A DNA stretch of 64,000 nt, taken from positions 1-64,000 of the forward strand of contig JAGBEG010000002.1 of the NCBI GenBank assembly GCA_017937095.1, written 5' to 3'. A program made the position numbers and the translations under genes. Below, piece after piece: positions 8,950 through 17,243 of this stretch (its first letter is position 1; every line of letters begins with the position of its first letter). Below the pieces are notes generated by a model. It worked only from the letters and a program-made list of their open reading frames with translations. It ran no database searches and was not told the DNA's origin. Origin of the DNA: Roseburia sp. Lineage in GTDB: Bacteria > Bacillota > Clostridia > Lachnospirales > Lachnospiraceae.

Positions 8950-10378
8950 GGTTGTCTCCTTTTACAAACTTTTGCTTCGAGCTTTTCGGCTTCTGGGGCA
9001 GGGTAAGCTTTAAACTGCCATTATCCACCAAAGGCTGTACCAACTGCGACATTGTATAAGTACGCGACTTTCCTGTGAACGCAATCAGTTCCGCACGGGT
9101 TCTCGGTATACTGCAAAATTCCACGATCGCTTCGGCGAGCGATACATTTTCAGAATAATATCCGTTTTTCATAATAACCTTAAACTCACCGTGAACCGCG
9201 GAAAAAACCGGAGCAGGCAGCCCCGCATTGAGAAATTCCCTCTGCATTGTCGGGATTCCGGAATATCTGTTTTCGGTTATCTTTAAAAGTTCCAGCATAT
9301 TCGCAAGTGCGGCATTTCTTGTTTCGGGACGTACCTTACCGAGTGCATCAATGGAGATTTTTCCATATAGTCCGCCACTGTTTATAATTTCCATCCGGTC
9401 ACGATACATTTCAATGCGCACAGGTACATTTTCCGTATGCATACTGTAATCACGGTGCACCAAAGCATTCAGTATCGCCTCGCGGACAGCCTTGATGGGA
9501 TATTCCGGTTTATCGGCTCTATGCCCGTTATCGTCAATAATCGTTTTCGTGCGGCTGTTTTTGCGGACAAATTCAACCGCTTCTTCGAGCATATCAGGGA
9601 TTGCTCCCGTAATACGCTTGTTATCAATAAACCTTTCGCCATCCTCGCCAACGCTTCCTTGCTCCGTGCCCGGAAGCGCGACAGCCGTGATGCAGAGCTG
9701 CGGAAAATATGTCTGCGGATATTTCGAAAAAGTCATCAGCCCGGCAAGTGTAGTCTTCCCGTCCACCGTCACTCCCATCAGTTCCAGAATCTCTTCATCA
9801 GAAACATTCTCTGCAAGGTTTTTTCGCTCTGTTTTAACTGCGAGAAGATAATCATCCATCCGCTTTTCGTCAAACATTTTCAGCTTTGCATGGTCGACCG
9901 TGCGGATATCGTCACGAATCCGCTTGCGAAACGCTTCGTAACTGTAAATCTCGTATTCGCTCATTGGCTCATCGGACTCGCCCACCCGGACGTAAGAGCC
10001 CTTCATGCGCCCCACGCCTTTATAGAACACAGGACGTTCAGAGACATCTGCCCCCGGAATTTCCGCAGATACAATGGCTTTACCGTCTATCTCGCACACC
10101 GTAAACAACGCACGGACAGACGGCTCCATCTGCTTACATTGTTCCGTCACCTTCTTCTGCAAATCCTGCGCATCATAAACACCGTTTATTGCATAATTCT
10201 CTTTTTCATCAATACCAAAAATCAGAATACCGCCTTCGTCCTGATTCGAAAAAGCCGAAAGTGTATCGAACAATCTCGTAGGGCAGCCGCATCCGGCAGC
10301 TTTCAATTCAACTGTCTGCGTTTCTGTCCGCAAAGCTTTTATATCGTAAACAAGTTTTTTAAGGGCTTCTGGCTGCAT
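8927..10378 (-). CDS. AlbA_2 (Schlafen-type) putative transcriptional regulator with C-terminal ATPase-like domain
   Basis: 483-residue protein of the AlbA_2 group. Residues about 10-130 form the Schlafen AlbA_2 domain (ETQTVELKAA, DTLSAFSNQDEGGILIFGID). At about 285-390 comes a GHKL/HATPase-4-like segment (AVREAILNALVHRDYSM, RDRMEIINSGGLYG, NAALANMLELLKITENRYSG). The C-terminus (about 400-460) looks like a winged-helix (RAELIAFTGKSRTYTMSQLVQPLVDNG). Related proteins are usually labelled ATP-binding transcriptional regulators with no defined ligand. The start has GGAGG 8 nt upstream. It has its own TTGACA/TACAAT promoter and a 21-bp-spaced repeat array just upstream, suggesting autoregulation (inference). 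Confidence 0.85.
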   Translation of the reverse strand: MQPEALKKLVYDIKALRTETQTVELKAAGCGCPTRLFDTLSAFSNQDEGGILIFGIDEKENYAINGVYDAQDLQKKVTEQCKQMEPSVRALFTVCEIDGKAIVSAEIPGADVSERPVFYKGVGRMKGSYVRVGESDEPMSEYEIYSYEAFRKRIRDDIRTVDHAKLKMFDEKRMDDYLLAVKTERKNLAENVSDEEILELMGVTVDGKTTLAGLMTFSKYPQTYFPQLCITAVALPGTEQGSVGEDGERFIDNKRITGAIPDMLEEAVEFVRKNSRTKTIIDDNGHRADKPEYPIKAVREAILNALVHRDYSMHTENVPVRIEMYRDRMEIINSGGLYGKISIDALGKVRPETRNAALANMLELLKITENRYSGIPTMQREFLNAGLPAPVFSAVHGEFKVIMKNGYYSENVSLAEAIVEFCSIPRTRAELIAFTGKSRTYTMSQLVQPLVDNGSLKLTLPQKPKSSKQKFVKGDNHESVNLI

Positions 10379-10405
10379 ACGTCAAACCTCCAAAATAATG
10401 ATTAT

Positions 10406-10434
10406 ATTGTACTTAAATGATTACTTGTTGTCAA
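10406..10434 (-). promoter_or_regulatory. promoter of the AlbA_2 gene
   Basis: TTGACA (10434..10429), 17-bp spacer, TACAAT (10411..10406). The -35 lies inside an imperfect palindrome (CTTG-N4-CAAG) next to the repeat array. Confidence 0.8.
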
Positions 10435-10437
10435 GAT

Positions 10438-10572
10438 TTGATAAGTATATCGGTTATTTTGATAAGTAGTTTTAAAAATAAGATAAATGTTTTTTGAGTT
10501 TGTTATATAAATTGCAACACTTGACAAATACTTCCCAAAATTTGATAAGTAGTTTTCAAAGTTTGGCAAGTA
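10438..10572 (+). repeat. array of TTGATAAGTA direct repeats (candidate operator)
   Basis: TTGATAAGTA occurs at 10438, 10459 and 10542. Close variants are TTGACAAATA at 10521 and TTGGCAAGTA at 10563, and a degenerate copy lies at 10480. Starts are 21 bp apart within each group (10438/10459/10480 and 10521/10542/10563), i.e. two helical turns. The copies at 10459 and 10542 share TTTGATAAGTAGTTTT. The stretch is AT-rich and lies directly upstream of the AlbA_2 promoter. Confidence 0.8.
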
Positions 10573-10608
10573 ATGTTTATAATTTAAGCGAGCAATATTG
10601 AAAGCTTA

Positions 10609-10648
10609 CAAAAAAACAGGAGAAAGCAAATCTATTGCTGACTCCTGT
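10609..10648 (-). terminator. terminator of the two-component operon
   Basis: ACAGGAG (10648..10642) pairs with CTCCTGT (10622..10616), with an inner AGCAA/TTGCT stem, followed by TTTTTTTG on the minus strand. Confidence 0.85.
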
Positions 10649-10696
10649 TCTTTGGTATGCACCTCAATCGACTATCGACAATATGGGGCTCACTCT

Positions 10697-11386
10697 CTAC
10701 AGCTTGAACCGATACCCCACGCCCCAGATCGTCTCGATATACTGCGGCTTATTGGTATTCATCTCGATCTTCTCACGTATCTTCTTGATATGCACCGTGA
10801 CGGTCGCGATATCGCCGATGGACTCCATATCCCAGATCTCACGAAACAGTTCTTCCTTCGTAAAGACATGATTCGGGTTCTCCGCCAGAAATGTCAGAAG
10901 ATCGAACTCCTTCGTCGTAAACTGCTTTTCCTCCCCGTTGACCCACACACGGCGTGCCGTCTTGTCAATGCGGATGCCGCGGATCTCAACGATATCATTC
11001 TCCGGCATATTGCTTCCGATCAGGCGCTCGTAACGCGCCAGATGCGCCTTGACACGCGCGACCAGCTCGCTCGGTGAGAACGGCTTTGTGATATAATCGT
11101 CCGCCCCAAGACCAAGCCCGCGGATTTTATCGATATCGTCCTTCTTCGCGGAAACCATCAGAATCGGCGTATTCTTCTCCTCTCTGATTTCCTTACAAAT
11201 CTCAAAGCCGTCCACGCCCGGCAGCATCAGATCGAGAATGAACATGTCAAAATCCTCCGAGAGCGCCCGCTTTAAGCCGACTGTCCCGTCATTCTCCGTC
11301 TCAACCTCGAAACCGCTCAGCTCCAGATAGTCCTTCTCAAGGTCCGCAATCGCCACTTCATCCTCAATAATCAACACCTTACTCAT
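10697..11386 (-). CDS. OmpR/PhoB-family response regulator
   Basis: DNA-binding response regulator, 229 residues. Receiver domain 1-120 with acidic pair E8/D9, phospho-acceptor Asp52 (FILDLMLPG) and Lys101 (YITKPF). The winged-helix output domain (about 130-229) shows FTTKEFDLLTFLAENPNHVF and GDIATVTVHIKKIREKIE, ending IETIWGVGYRFKL. It overlaps the upstream kinase gene by 8 nt, so the two are co-translated and surely partners. Target genes are unknown; no transporter or resistance gene adjoins. Confidence 0.95.
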   Translation of the reverse strand: MSKVLIIEDEVAIADLEKDYLELSGFEVETENDGTVGLKRALSEDFDMFILDLMLPGVDGFEICKEIREEKNTPILMVSAKKDDIDKIRGLGLGADDYITKPFSPSELVARVKAHLARYERLIGSNMPENDIVEIRGIRIDKTARRVWVNGEEKQFTTKEFDLLTFLAENPNHVFTKEELFREIWDMESIGDIATVTVHIKKIREKIEMNTNKPQYIETIWGVGYRFKL

Positions 11387-12866
11387 ATGGTACCTCCTGA
11401 TATTTACGAATTACAAAATACATGACCGTTCCGATCGACTCCTTGCTCGTCGCCCAGATCTTCCCGCCGTGATCCTCGATGATCTTCTTCACGATCGACA
11501 GCCCGATACCGCTTCCGCCTGTCGCCGAATTGCGGGACGCATCCGCGCGGTAGAAACGGTCGAAGATATAGGGAAGGTCGCGCGATGCAATTCCCCTGCC
11601 GTTGTCCTCAATCTCGACCTGAATGAAATCGCCGACGTCCTTGATGCGCATATTGATCTGTCCCTTCTGCTTGTCCAGATACTTGACAGAATTACCGATA
11701 ATGTTGTTGACAACGCGCTTTAACTGCTCCGGATCTGCGATAATCTGCACATCCTCGTCCGCATAGTTGAAATACCCCAGACCGATATTCTTCGCCTCAA
11801 GATCGAGTCCGATCTCCTCCACACAGTCGTTAAAATAATCCGAGACATTCAGCTTCGCAAAATTGTAAGGAATACGGTTCGTGTCGATCTTCGCATACAG
11901 CGTCAGCTCGTTGATGAGCGTATCCATCTCATTTGCTTTATTGTAAATCGTCTTAATATACTTATCGCGCTTCTCCGGCGTATCCGCCACACCGTCGATC
12001 AGCCCCTCCGCATAGCCCTTGACCGCCGTAATCGGCGTCTTTAAGTCATGCGCGATATTACTGATCAGCGTCTTATTCTCACGCTCTCCGGAAAGCTTCT
12101 CCTCCGTGTTATCCTTCAGTCTCTGCCGCATCTCCTCAAACGTGCGGCAAAGCTCTCCGATCTCGTCGTTGCTCTCCACATCCACAGTGAAATCCAGATT
12201 TCCATCCTTGATATTCTGCGCCGCCACCTGAAGCTTCTTGATCGGGTTGATAAAGCTCGTATAAATCCAGATCGTAAGCATGACCGCCGTCAGCACAAGA
12301 ATCATCGCAATCGCAACAAGCCCATCCGCAATCAGGCTCTTGATTTCAGGAACAGTCTCCTCTAAAATCGTGACGATAAAAATACTGCCTTCGCTGCCGT
12401 CCTCGCAGATGAAATCGATCTGCTTGATGAGCGCCTGCTCCTCTCCGTCTACATAAACTCCGCGGTTAGCTCCCTCCTTGGCGCCTCCGTAGGGCGGGAG
12501 CTCTTTCAGGAAAGGCAGATCGACATCCCCGCCGACATAAAGTATCTCGTCTTCCTTGCGCACCACCAGATAGGAATATTTCTCCTCAAGCTGCGCATTG
12601 AGCTGTTCGAGATACTTCTCATCCTCCAGCTTTCCGGGATTCTCACTTGCCAGATCCTCCAGTCTCTCAAATGCCTCCTGCGTAAAACGGCTGAGCAACT
12701 GCATGGAATTGGAAAAATAACTGAGGTCATCATTCTCGACGCCATACGTCTGCTGGATCGCCTTTAACTGGATCTGCTGAAAACTAAACAGCACGGCAAC
12801 CGCCAGAAGAATCGGTATGAATATGATAATACAAAAAGAAATGATAATTTTGTTTTTGAACTTCAT
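11379..12866 (-). CDS. membrane sensor histidine kinase
   Basis: 495 residues. First membrane segment about 7-29, extracellular sensor about 30-178 without a recognised fold, second segment about 181-204, HAMP linker about 205-258, dimerisation/phospho-acceptor helix with His273 (ISNIAHDLKTPITAVKGYAE), then the ATP-binding domain with N box (RVVNNIIGNSVKYL), G1 (VEIEDNGRGI), F (FDRFYRADASRN) and G2 (GGSGIGLSIVKKI). It phosphorylates the regulator encoded immediately downstream. The gene follows the metK terminator. A TGATATAAT extended -10 at 12944..12936 overlaps that hairpin and may be its promoter. The signal is unknown. Confidence 0.95.
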   Translation of the reverse strand: MKFKNKIIISFCIIIFIPILLAVAVLFSFQQIQLKAIQQTYGVENDDLSYFSNSMQLLSRFTQEAFERLEDLASENPGKLEDEKYLEQLNAQLEEKYSYLVVRKEDEILYVGGDVDLPFLKELPPYGGAKEGANRGVYVDGEEQALIKQIDFICEDGSEGSIFIVTILEETVPEIKSLIADGLVAIAMILVLTAVMLTIWIYTSFINPIKKLQVAAQNIKDGNLDFTVDVESNDEIGELCRTFEEMRQRLKDNTEEKLSGERENKTLISNIAHDLKTPITAVKGYAEGLIDGVADTPEKRDKYIKTIYNKANEMDTLINELTLYAKIDTNRIPYNFAKLNVSDYFNDCVEEIGLDLEAKNIGLGYFNYADEDVQIIADPEQLKRVVNNIIGNSVKYLDKQKGQINMRIKDVGDFIQVEIEDNGRGIASRDLPYIFDRFYRADASRNSATGGSGIGLSIVKKIIEDHGGKIWATSKESIGTVMYFVIRKYQEVPYE

Positions 12867-12902
12867 ATTATGCCCTTCTTGTCCATAATTTCCTATAGAG
12901 TA

Positions 12903-12938
12903 AAAAATGGGTCATAGAACATGATCCTATGACCCATT
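12903..12938 (-). terminator. terminator of metK
   Basis: An 11-bp perfect stem (ATGGGTCATAG / CTATGACCCAT) followed by TTTTTTAC on the minus strand. The T-tract runs into another solo CTCTATAGGAA motif (12900..12890), the same arrangement as after hup. Confidence 0.85.
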
Positions 12939-13023
12939 ATATCACGAAACGCCCAAAAACCTATTTATTTTATGTAAAATTATCTAAACTTTTCATAAAT
13001 AGCGGACTGCCGCAGCTTTTGCC

Positions 13024-14205
13024 CTACAGGTACTTCCTCAAGACTTCCACCTTATCGGTCTCCTCCCAAGGAAGCGCCAGATCCGTGCGTCCGAAATGAC
13101 CATATGCTGCTGTTCCCCGGTAAATCGGTCTTCTCAAATCCAGCATCTTGATGATACCCGCCGGACGCAGATCAAAGTTTTCGCGGATAATAGAAACCAG
13201 CTTCTCATCGGAAAGCTTTCCTGTTCCGAAGGTGTCGACCATGACAGACGTCGGCTGCGCCACACCGATCGCGTAGGACAACTGAATCTCACACTTGTCT
13301 GCAAGCCCTGCCGCGACAATGTTCTTCGCCACATAACGCGCCGCGTACGCTGCGGAACGGTCTACCTTCGTACAGTCCTTGCCGGAGAAAGCGCCGCCGC
13401 CGTGACGCGCATATCCGCCGTAGGTATCTACAATGATCTTGCGTCCGGTAAGACCTGCATCCCCGTGAGGTCCGCCAATGACAAAACGTCCGGTGGGATT
13501 GATGAAGAACTTCGTCTGGTCGTCTACCATCTCCTTCGGGAGCACCGGATCGAACACATACTTGCGGATATCCGCATGAATCTGCTCCTGTGTCACATCC
13601 TCGTCGTGCTGTGTCGAGAGAACGACCGCCTCCAAACGTACCGGCTTCCCCTCTTCATCATACTCCACAGAGACCTGTGTCTTTCCGTCCGGTCTTAAGT
13701 AGGGGAGCGTACCGTCCTTGCGTACCTTCGTAAGCTGCAGTGCAAGCTTGTGCGCAAGAGAAATCGGATACGGCATCAGCTCCGGCGTCTCGTTCGTCGC
13801 ATAGCCGAACATCATACCCTGATCGCCCGCGCCTGTGTCAAGCTCGTCCTTTAACGCTCCCGCCTTCGCCTCAAGCGCCTTGTCAACGCCCATCGCGATA
13901 TCCGGCGACTGCTGGTCCAGCGCCACCATGACCGCGCAGGTATTTCCGTCAAATCCGGTCTTCGCGTCATTGTAACCGATCTCATTGACCGTCTGGCGCA
14001 CAATTGCCGGAATGTCCAGTTTCGCCTTCGTCGTAATCTCACCCGTTACCAGAACAAATCCGGTGCAGCTCGCCGTCTCGCATGCAACGCGGCTCATCGG
14101 ATCCTCCGCCATGCAGGCATCCAAAATCGCGTCAGAAATCGCATCGCATACCTTATCCGGATGCCCTTCTGTTACAGACTCTGAGGTAAATAATCTCTTT
14201 TCCAT
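13024..14205 (-). CDS. metK: S-adenosylmethionine synthetase
   Basis: Makes S-adenosylmethionine from methionine and ATP in the cytosol. 393 residues, the usual length. Recognisable segments are [32 protein letters not shown] (metal/ATP region), [20 protein letters not shown] and [20 protein letters not shown]. The longest frame begins 45 codons upstream and reads through the riboswitch. ATG 14205 is chosen because GGAG lies 6 nt away and the protein begins with the conserved [10 protein letters not shown]. Controlled by the SAM-I riboswitch just upstream (feedback by the product), followed by its own terminator. Confidence 0.98.
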   Translation of the reverse strand: MEKRLFTSESVTEGHPDKVCDAISDAILDACMAEDPMSRVACETASCTGFVLVTGEITTKAKLDIPAIVRQTVNEIGYNDAKTGFDGNTCAVMVALDQQSPDIAMGVDKALEAKAGALKDELDTGAGDQGMMFGYATNETPELMPYPISLAHKLALQLTKVRKDGTLPYLRPDGKTQVSVEYDEEGKPVRLEAVVLSTQHDEDVTQEQIHADIRKYVFDPVLPKEMVDDQTKFFINPTGRFVIGGPHGDAGLTGRKIIVDTYGGYARHGGGAFSGKDCTKVDRSAAYAARYVAKNIVAAGLADKCEIQLSYAIGVAQPTSVMVDTFGTGKLSDEKLVSIIRENFDLRPAGIIKMLDLRRPIYRGTAAYGHFGRTDLALPWEETDKVEVLRKYL

Positions 14206-14242
14206 CTTATACTCCTTTTTCTGTGCGGTGCAAAAACACCCG

Positions 14243-14447
14243 TGAAAATAAAAAAGCCACTTGCGAAAAACAAGTGGAAGTGACAAATATAGATAATCAA
14301 ATCCTCTTATTGTTCGAACTATCACAGACATTCCGCTCATCAGCAGTCCGTCTAAAAACAGTAATTTGCTCGCTCAGGTTGGCACCTTCCGTAGAGGGGT
14401 TGCCGTGACTTCACAGATCCTATGTATCTCCATCACTCTGAATAAGA
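14243..14447 (-). promoter_or_regulatory. SAM-I (S-box) riboswitch with terminator
   Basis: On the minus strand the aptamer runs about 14447..14305. P1 is closed by TCTTATT (14447..14441) and AATAAGA (14311..14305). Conserved S-box pieces are present: CAGAGTGATGGAG, GTGAAGTCACGGCAACC and AAGGTGCCAACCTGAGCGAG. A terminator follows: CCACTTG (14277..14271, as CCACTTG on the minus strand) pairs with CAAGTGG (14263..14257), then GCTTTTTTATTTT. SAM binding should favour the terminator and switch metK off. Confidence 0.92.
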
Positions 14448-14487
14448 AAATTTACACAATATTGAATTTTCAAATCTACGGTAATAC

Positions 14488-14514
14488 ATTATACCCATTG
14501 CCTATATATGTCAA
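14488..14514 (-). promoter_or_regulatory. promoter of the metK leader
   Basis: TTGACA (14514..14509) and TATAAT (14493..14488), both perfect, with a short 15-bp spacer. It points into the riboswitch. Confidence 0.65.
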
Positions 14515-14522
14515 GCTTTTTA

Positions 14523-14551
14523 TTGACTTTCCTGTTCTAAAATCCTATACT
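14523..14551 (+). promoter_or_regulatory. promoter of the HD-GYP gene
   Basis: TTGACT (14523..14528), 17-bp spacer, TATACT (14546..14551). It overlaps and diverges from the upstream edge of the metK promoter region. Confidence 0.75.
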
Positions 14552-14592
14552 ATTAGTAGTTGGAACAAATTTACAATGCGGGGAGCCTTGCT

Positions 14593-15669
14593 ATGAAAGA
14601 AGTTGCATCGTACAATCTCAAAGAAGGAATGATCCTTGCCCGGGACGCGACGACCAGAAGCGGACAGGTCGTTATAGAAAAAGGCAAGACGCTTTCAAAA
14701 CAGTCTATTCTGCGCCTCTCCTTCTACAATATCCAGTCCGCATTCATCCGGGACGAGGAAGATGAAAAGCCGGACGTTTCATCCGCTCCGGCGGCATATT
14801 CGCAGAAGATCAAGCAGTCGCAGAAGTTTCAGTCTTTCCAGATCGACCATACCATCGTCTTAAGCCAGATCAAGGATTCCTTTGAAGGCTATGTGAACAA
14901 CGGCGCGCCTTTAGACACGGAACTGCTGGTTTCCAGAGTAGAGGAATTATTTGATTCCTGCAAGACCTCGCTGGAGCTTTTTAACATGCTGCACAACATG
15001 CATTCCTCAGACGACAGCGTTTACGGGCATTGTCTCAATGTCGCTCTGATCTGCCGTCAGATTGGGAAATGGTCGAAGGTGGATGACGACACGTTAAAGA
15101 CCTTAACGCTCGCCGGACTCCTTCACGACATCGGCAAGTTAAAGATTCCAAACGAGCTTTTAAATAAGCCGGGCAAATACACGGATGAGGAATATGCGCT
15201 TGTCAAGATGCACACGCAGTACAGCTATGATCTGCTGGCGCCGCTTGACCTGAACGAGCATGTCAAAGCCGCTGCGTTGTATCACCATGAGCGCTGTGAC
15301 GGCTCCGGTTATCCGAATGGTCTCTCAAAGGACGAGATTGACGTCTACGCAAGAGCTGTCACAATCGCAGACGTCTATGACGCCATGACGACCGCCCGCT
15401 CCTACCGCGCACCGTTATGTCCGTTCGAGGTCATCGAGAAGTTCGAACGCGAGGGCTTACAGCGGTATGACACCAAGTTTATCCTCACATTCTTAAACCA
15501 TATCGCCAACACTTATCAGAATCACCGGATTCTCCTAAGCGACGGGCGAAGCGCCAATATCGTCATGCTCAACAACCAGCACCTTTCCAAGCCGATTGTT
15601 CAGTTGGACGACGGTTCCTGCATCGATTTGTCAACGGCAGGCGGGTTACATATTCAGGCTGTTTTATAA
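14593..15669 (+). CDS. HD-GYP domain protein, probable cyclic-di-GMP phosphodiesterase
   Basis: 358-residue cytosolic protein with no membrane segment. The N-terminus (1-60) is a small beta-rich domain ([20 protein letters not shown]) seen in other HD-GYP proteins. The HD-GYP domain spans about 120-330 with intact metal ligands: [20 protein letters not shown] (His178/Asp179), [23 protein letters not shown], and [14 protein letters not shown]. All signature residues are present, so hydrolysis of cyclic di-GMP is likely (family knowledge). The start is ATG 14593 with GGGGAG 7 nt upstream. The longer frame starts at the predicted transcription start and is rejected. Confidence 0.92.
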   Translation: MKEVASYNLKEGMILARDATTRSGQVVIEKGKTLSKQSILRLSFYNIQSAFIRDEEDEKPDVSSAPAAYSQKIKQSQKFQSFQIDHTIVLSQIKDSFEGYVNNGAPLDTELLVSRVEELFDSCKTSLELFNMLHNMHSSDDSVYGHCLNVALICRQIGKWSKVDDDTLKTLTLAGLLHDIGKLKIPNELLNKPGKYTDEEYALVKMHTQYSYDLLAPLDLNEHVKAAALYHHERCDGSGYPNGLSKDEIDVYARAVTIADVYDAMTTARSYRAPLCPFEVIEKFEREGLQRYDTKFILTFLNHIANTYQNHRILLSDGRSANIVMLNNQHLSKPIVQLDDGSCIDLSTAGGLHIQAVL

Positions 15670-15674
15670 AACAC

Positions 15675-15703
15675 AAGGGGCTGTTTTTTACAGCCCCTTT
15701 TTA
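15675..15703 (+). terminator. bidirectional terminator between the HD-GYP gene and murA
   Basis: AAGGGGCTGT (15675..15684) pairs with ACAGCCCCTT (15690..15699) and runs into a T-tract on the plus strand. In the other direction it could also stop murA, whose stop is 90 nt away. Confidence 0.85.
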
Positions 15704-15790
15704 TGCCTAACGATTCACTTATTCAACGCAATCTAACGCATCTGCAATCGTACCGCTTATTGTCAGATGCATCCTGCGCTTCCCCGCATC

Positions 15791-17083
15791 CTATGATACT
15801 TTCAGCGAGAACTTCTGGATATCCTTCTCTGTACTTACCTTCTCAATCAATGCGCCAAGCTGGGAAAGCTTGTGCTCGAACGCTTCGTAACCACGCTCGA
15901 TGTAATAAATATCATCGACAACCGTAATCCCCTCTGCCGCAAGCCCCGCGATAACAAGCGCCGCGCCTGCCCTTAGATCCGGCGCGTTCACACGCGCACC
16001 TGTGTACTGCTCCACACCGCCGATAATCGCGATGTTGCTCTCCACCTTGATGCTCGCGCCCATCCGGGTCAGTTCATCGACATATTTGAAACGGTTCTCG
16101 AAAATGCTCTCCGTGACCGTGCTCGTTCCCTGGGAAATTCCAAGCACGACCGCCATCTGCGGCTGCATATCCGTCGGAAATCCCGGATACGGAAGCGTCG
16201 TCACCTGTGTATGATGAAGCGGCTTGGATGCGACAACACGCACCGCATCGTCGAACTCCTCCACCTCACAGCCAACCTCTAACAGCTTCGCGCTGATTGC
16301 CTCAAGATGCTTCGGAATCACATTCTTGACCGTGATATCCCCCTTTGTCGCCGCAGCGGCAAGCATAAAGGTTCCCGCCTCGATCTGATCCGGTATGATC
16401 GAATATTCTGTTGCATGAAGCTTCTCCACGCCCACAATACGGATCACATCCGTACCCGCGCCGCGGATATTCGCGCCCATGCTGTTCAAAAAGTTCGCGA
16501 CGTCTACGACATGCGGTTCCTTCGCCGCATTCTCGATGATCGTCTTGCCCTCCGCCATGGATGCCGCCATCATGATATTGATCGTCGCGCCTACGGACAC
16601 CTTATCCAGATAGATGTGCGTCCCGACCAGCCTGTCGGCAGAAGCCATCACAAGCCCGTATTTGATATCAACATTTGCCCCCAGCGCGCGGAAACCCTTC
16701 ATATGAAGGTCAATCGGACGGCTTCCGATATCACAGCCTCCCGGAAGCGCGACCTCTGCTCTCTTGTATTTGCCAAGCAGCGCGCCGATCAGATAATAAG
16801 ACGCGCGAATCTTGCGGATATATTCATTGTCAACATTCAGATCCCGGATAAACGAACCGTTGATCCTGACGGTATGCGCATCCAGACGCTCGACCTTCGC
16901 GCCGATTTCCTGTATCGCATTGAGCAGGACATTGGTATCTCTGACATTCGGGACATTTTCTATTGTAACGGTCTCATCCGTCATAACGGCGGCAGATAAA
17001 ATTGCGAGTGCAGCATTCTTAGCACCGCCGATTTCCACCTCGCCGACCAACGGATTTCCACCTTTGATCACATATTGTTCCAT
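15791..17083 (-). CDS. murA: UDP-N-acetylglucosamine 1-carboxyvinyltransferase
   Basis: First committed step of peptidoglycan synthesis: transfers enolpyruvate from PEP to UDP-GlcNAc. 430 residues, normal length. KNAALAILSAA near the N-terminus carries the conserved Lys22-Asn23. Cys117 in the loop LPGGCDIGSRPIDLH is the catalytic cysteine and the fosfomycin target, so the enzyme should be fosfomycin-sensitive unless otherwise protected. It has its own TTGACA/TATAAT promoter. Gram-positives often carry two MurA paralogues; only one is in this window, and I cannot say whether it is MurA1 or MurA2. Confidence 0.97.
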   Translation of the reverse strand: MEQYVIKGGNPLVGEVEIGGAKNAALAILSAAVMTDETVTIENVPNVRDTNVLLNAIQEIGAKVERLDAHTVRINGSFIRDLNVDNEYIRKIRASYYLIGALLGKYKRAEVALPGGCDIGSRPIDLHMKGFRALGANVDIKYGLVMASADRLVGTHIYLDKVSVGATINIMMAASMAEGKTIIENAAKEPHVVDVANFLNSMGANIRGAGTDVIRIVGVEKLHATEYSIIPDQIEAGTFMLAAAATKGDITVKNVIPKHLEAISAKLLEVGCEVEEFDDAVRVVASKPLHHTQVTTLPYPGFPTDMQPQMAVVLGISQGTSTVTESIFENRFKYVDELTRMGASIKVESNIAIIGGVEQYTGARVNAPDLRAGAALVIAGLAAEGITVVDDIYYIERGYEAFEHKLSQLGALIEKVSTEKDIQKFSLKVS

Positions 17084-17119
17084 CTCACACCTCTACGAAC
17101 GCTTCCATACAAACATGTA

Positions 17120-17149
17120 ATTATAGTAGCTATTATATGTTTTTGTCAA
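17120..17149 (-). promoter_or_regulatory. promoter of murA
   Basis: TTGACA (17149..17144), 18-bp spacer, TATAAT (17125..17120). A second possible start signal, TGATATAAT, lies further upstream near 17185. Confidence 0.8.
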
Positions 17150-17243
17150 GCTATTCTTCGCCTTTACAAGCATCACTTTTCTATTATATCACGAGTACAG
17201 CCCTTTTGTATACCGCACAACTTTTTCCATATGAATAGCTGAT

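Noticed and set aside
14206-14340. N-terminal extension of MetK to 14340
   Set aside because: The extra 45 codons coincide with the SAM-I riboswitch and its terminator; the conserved protein begins at 14205.
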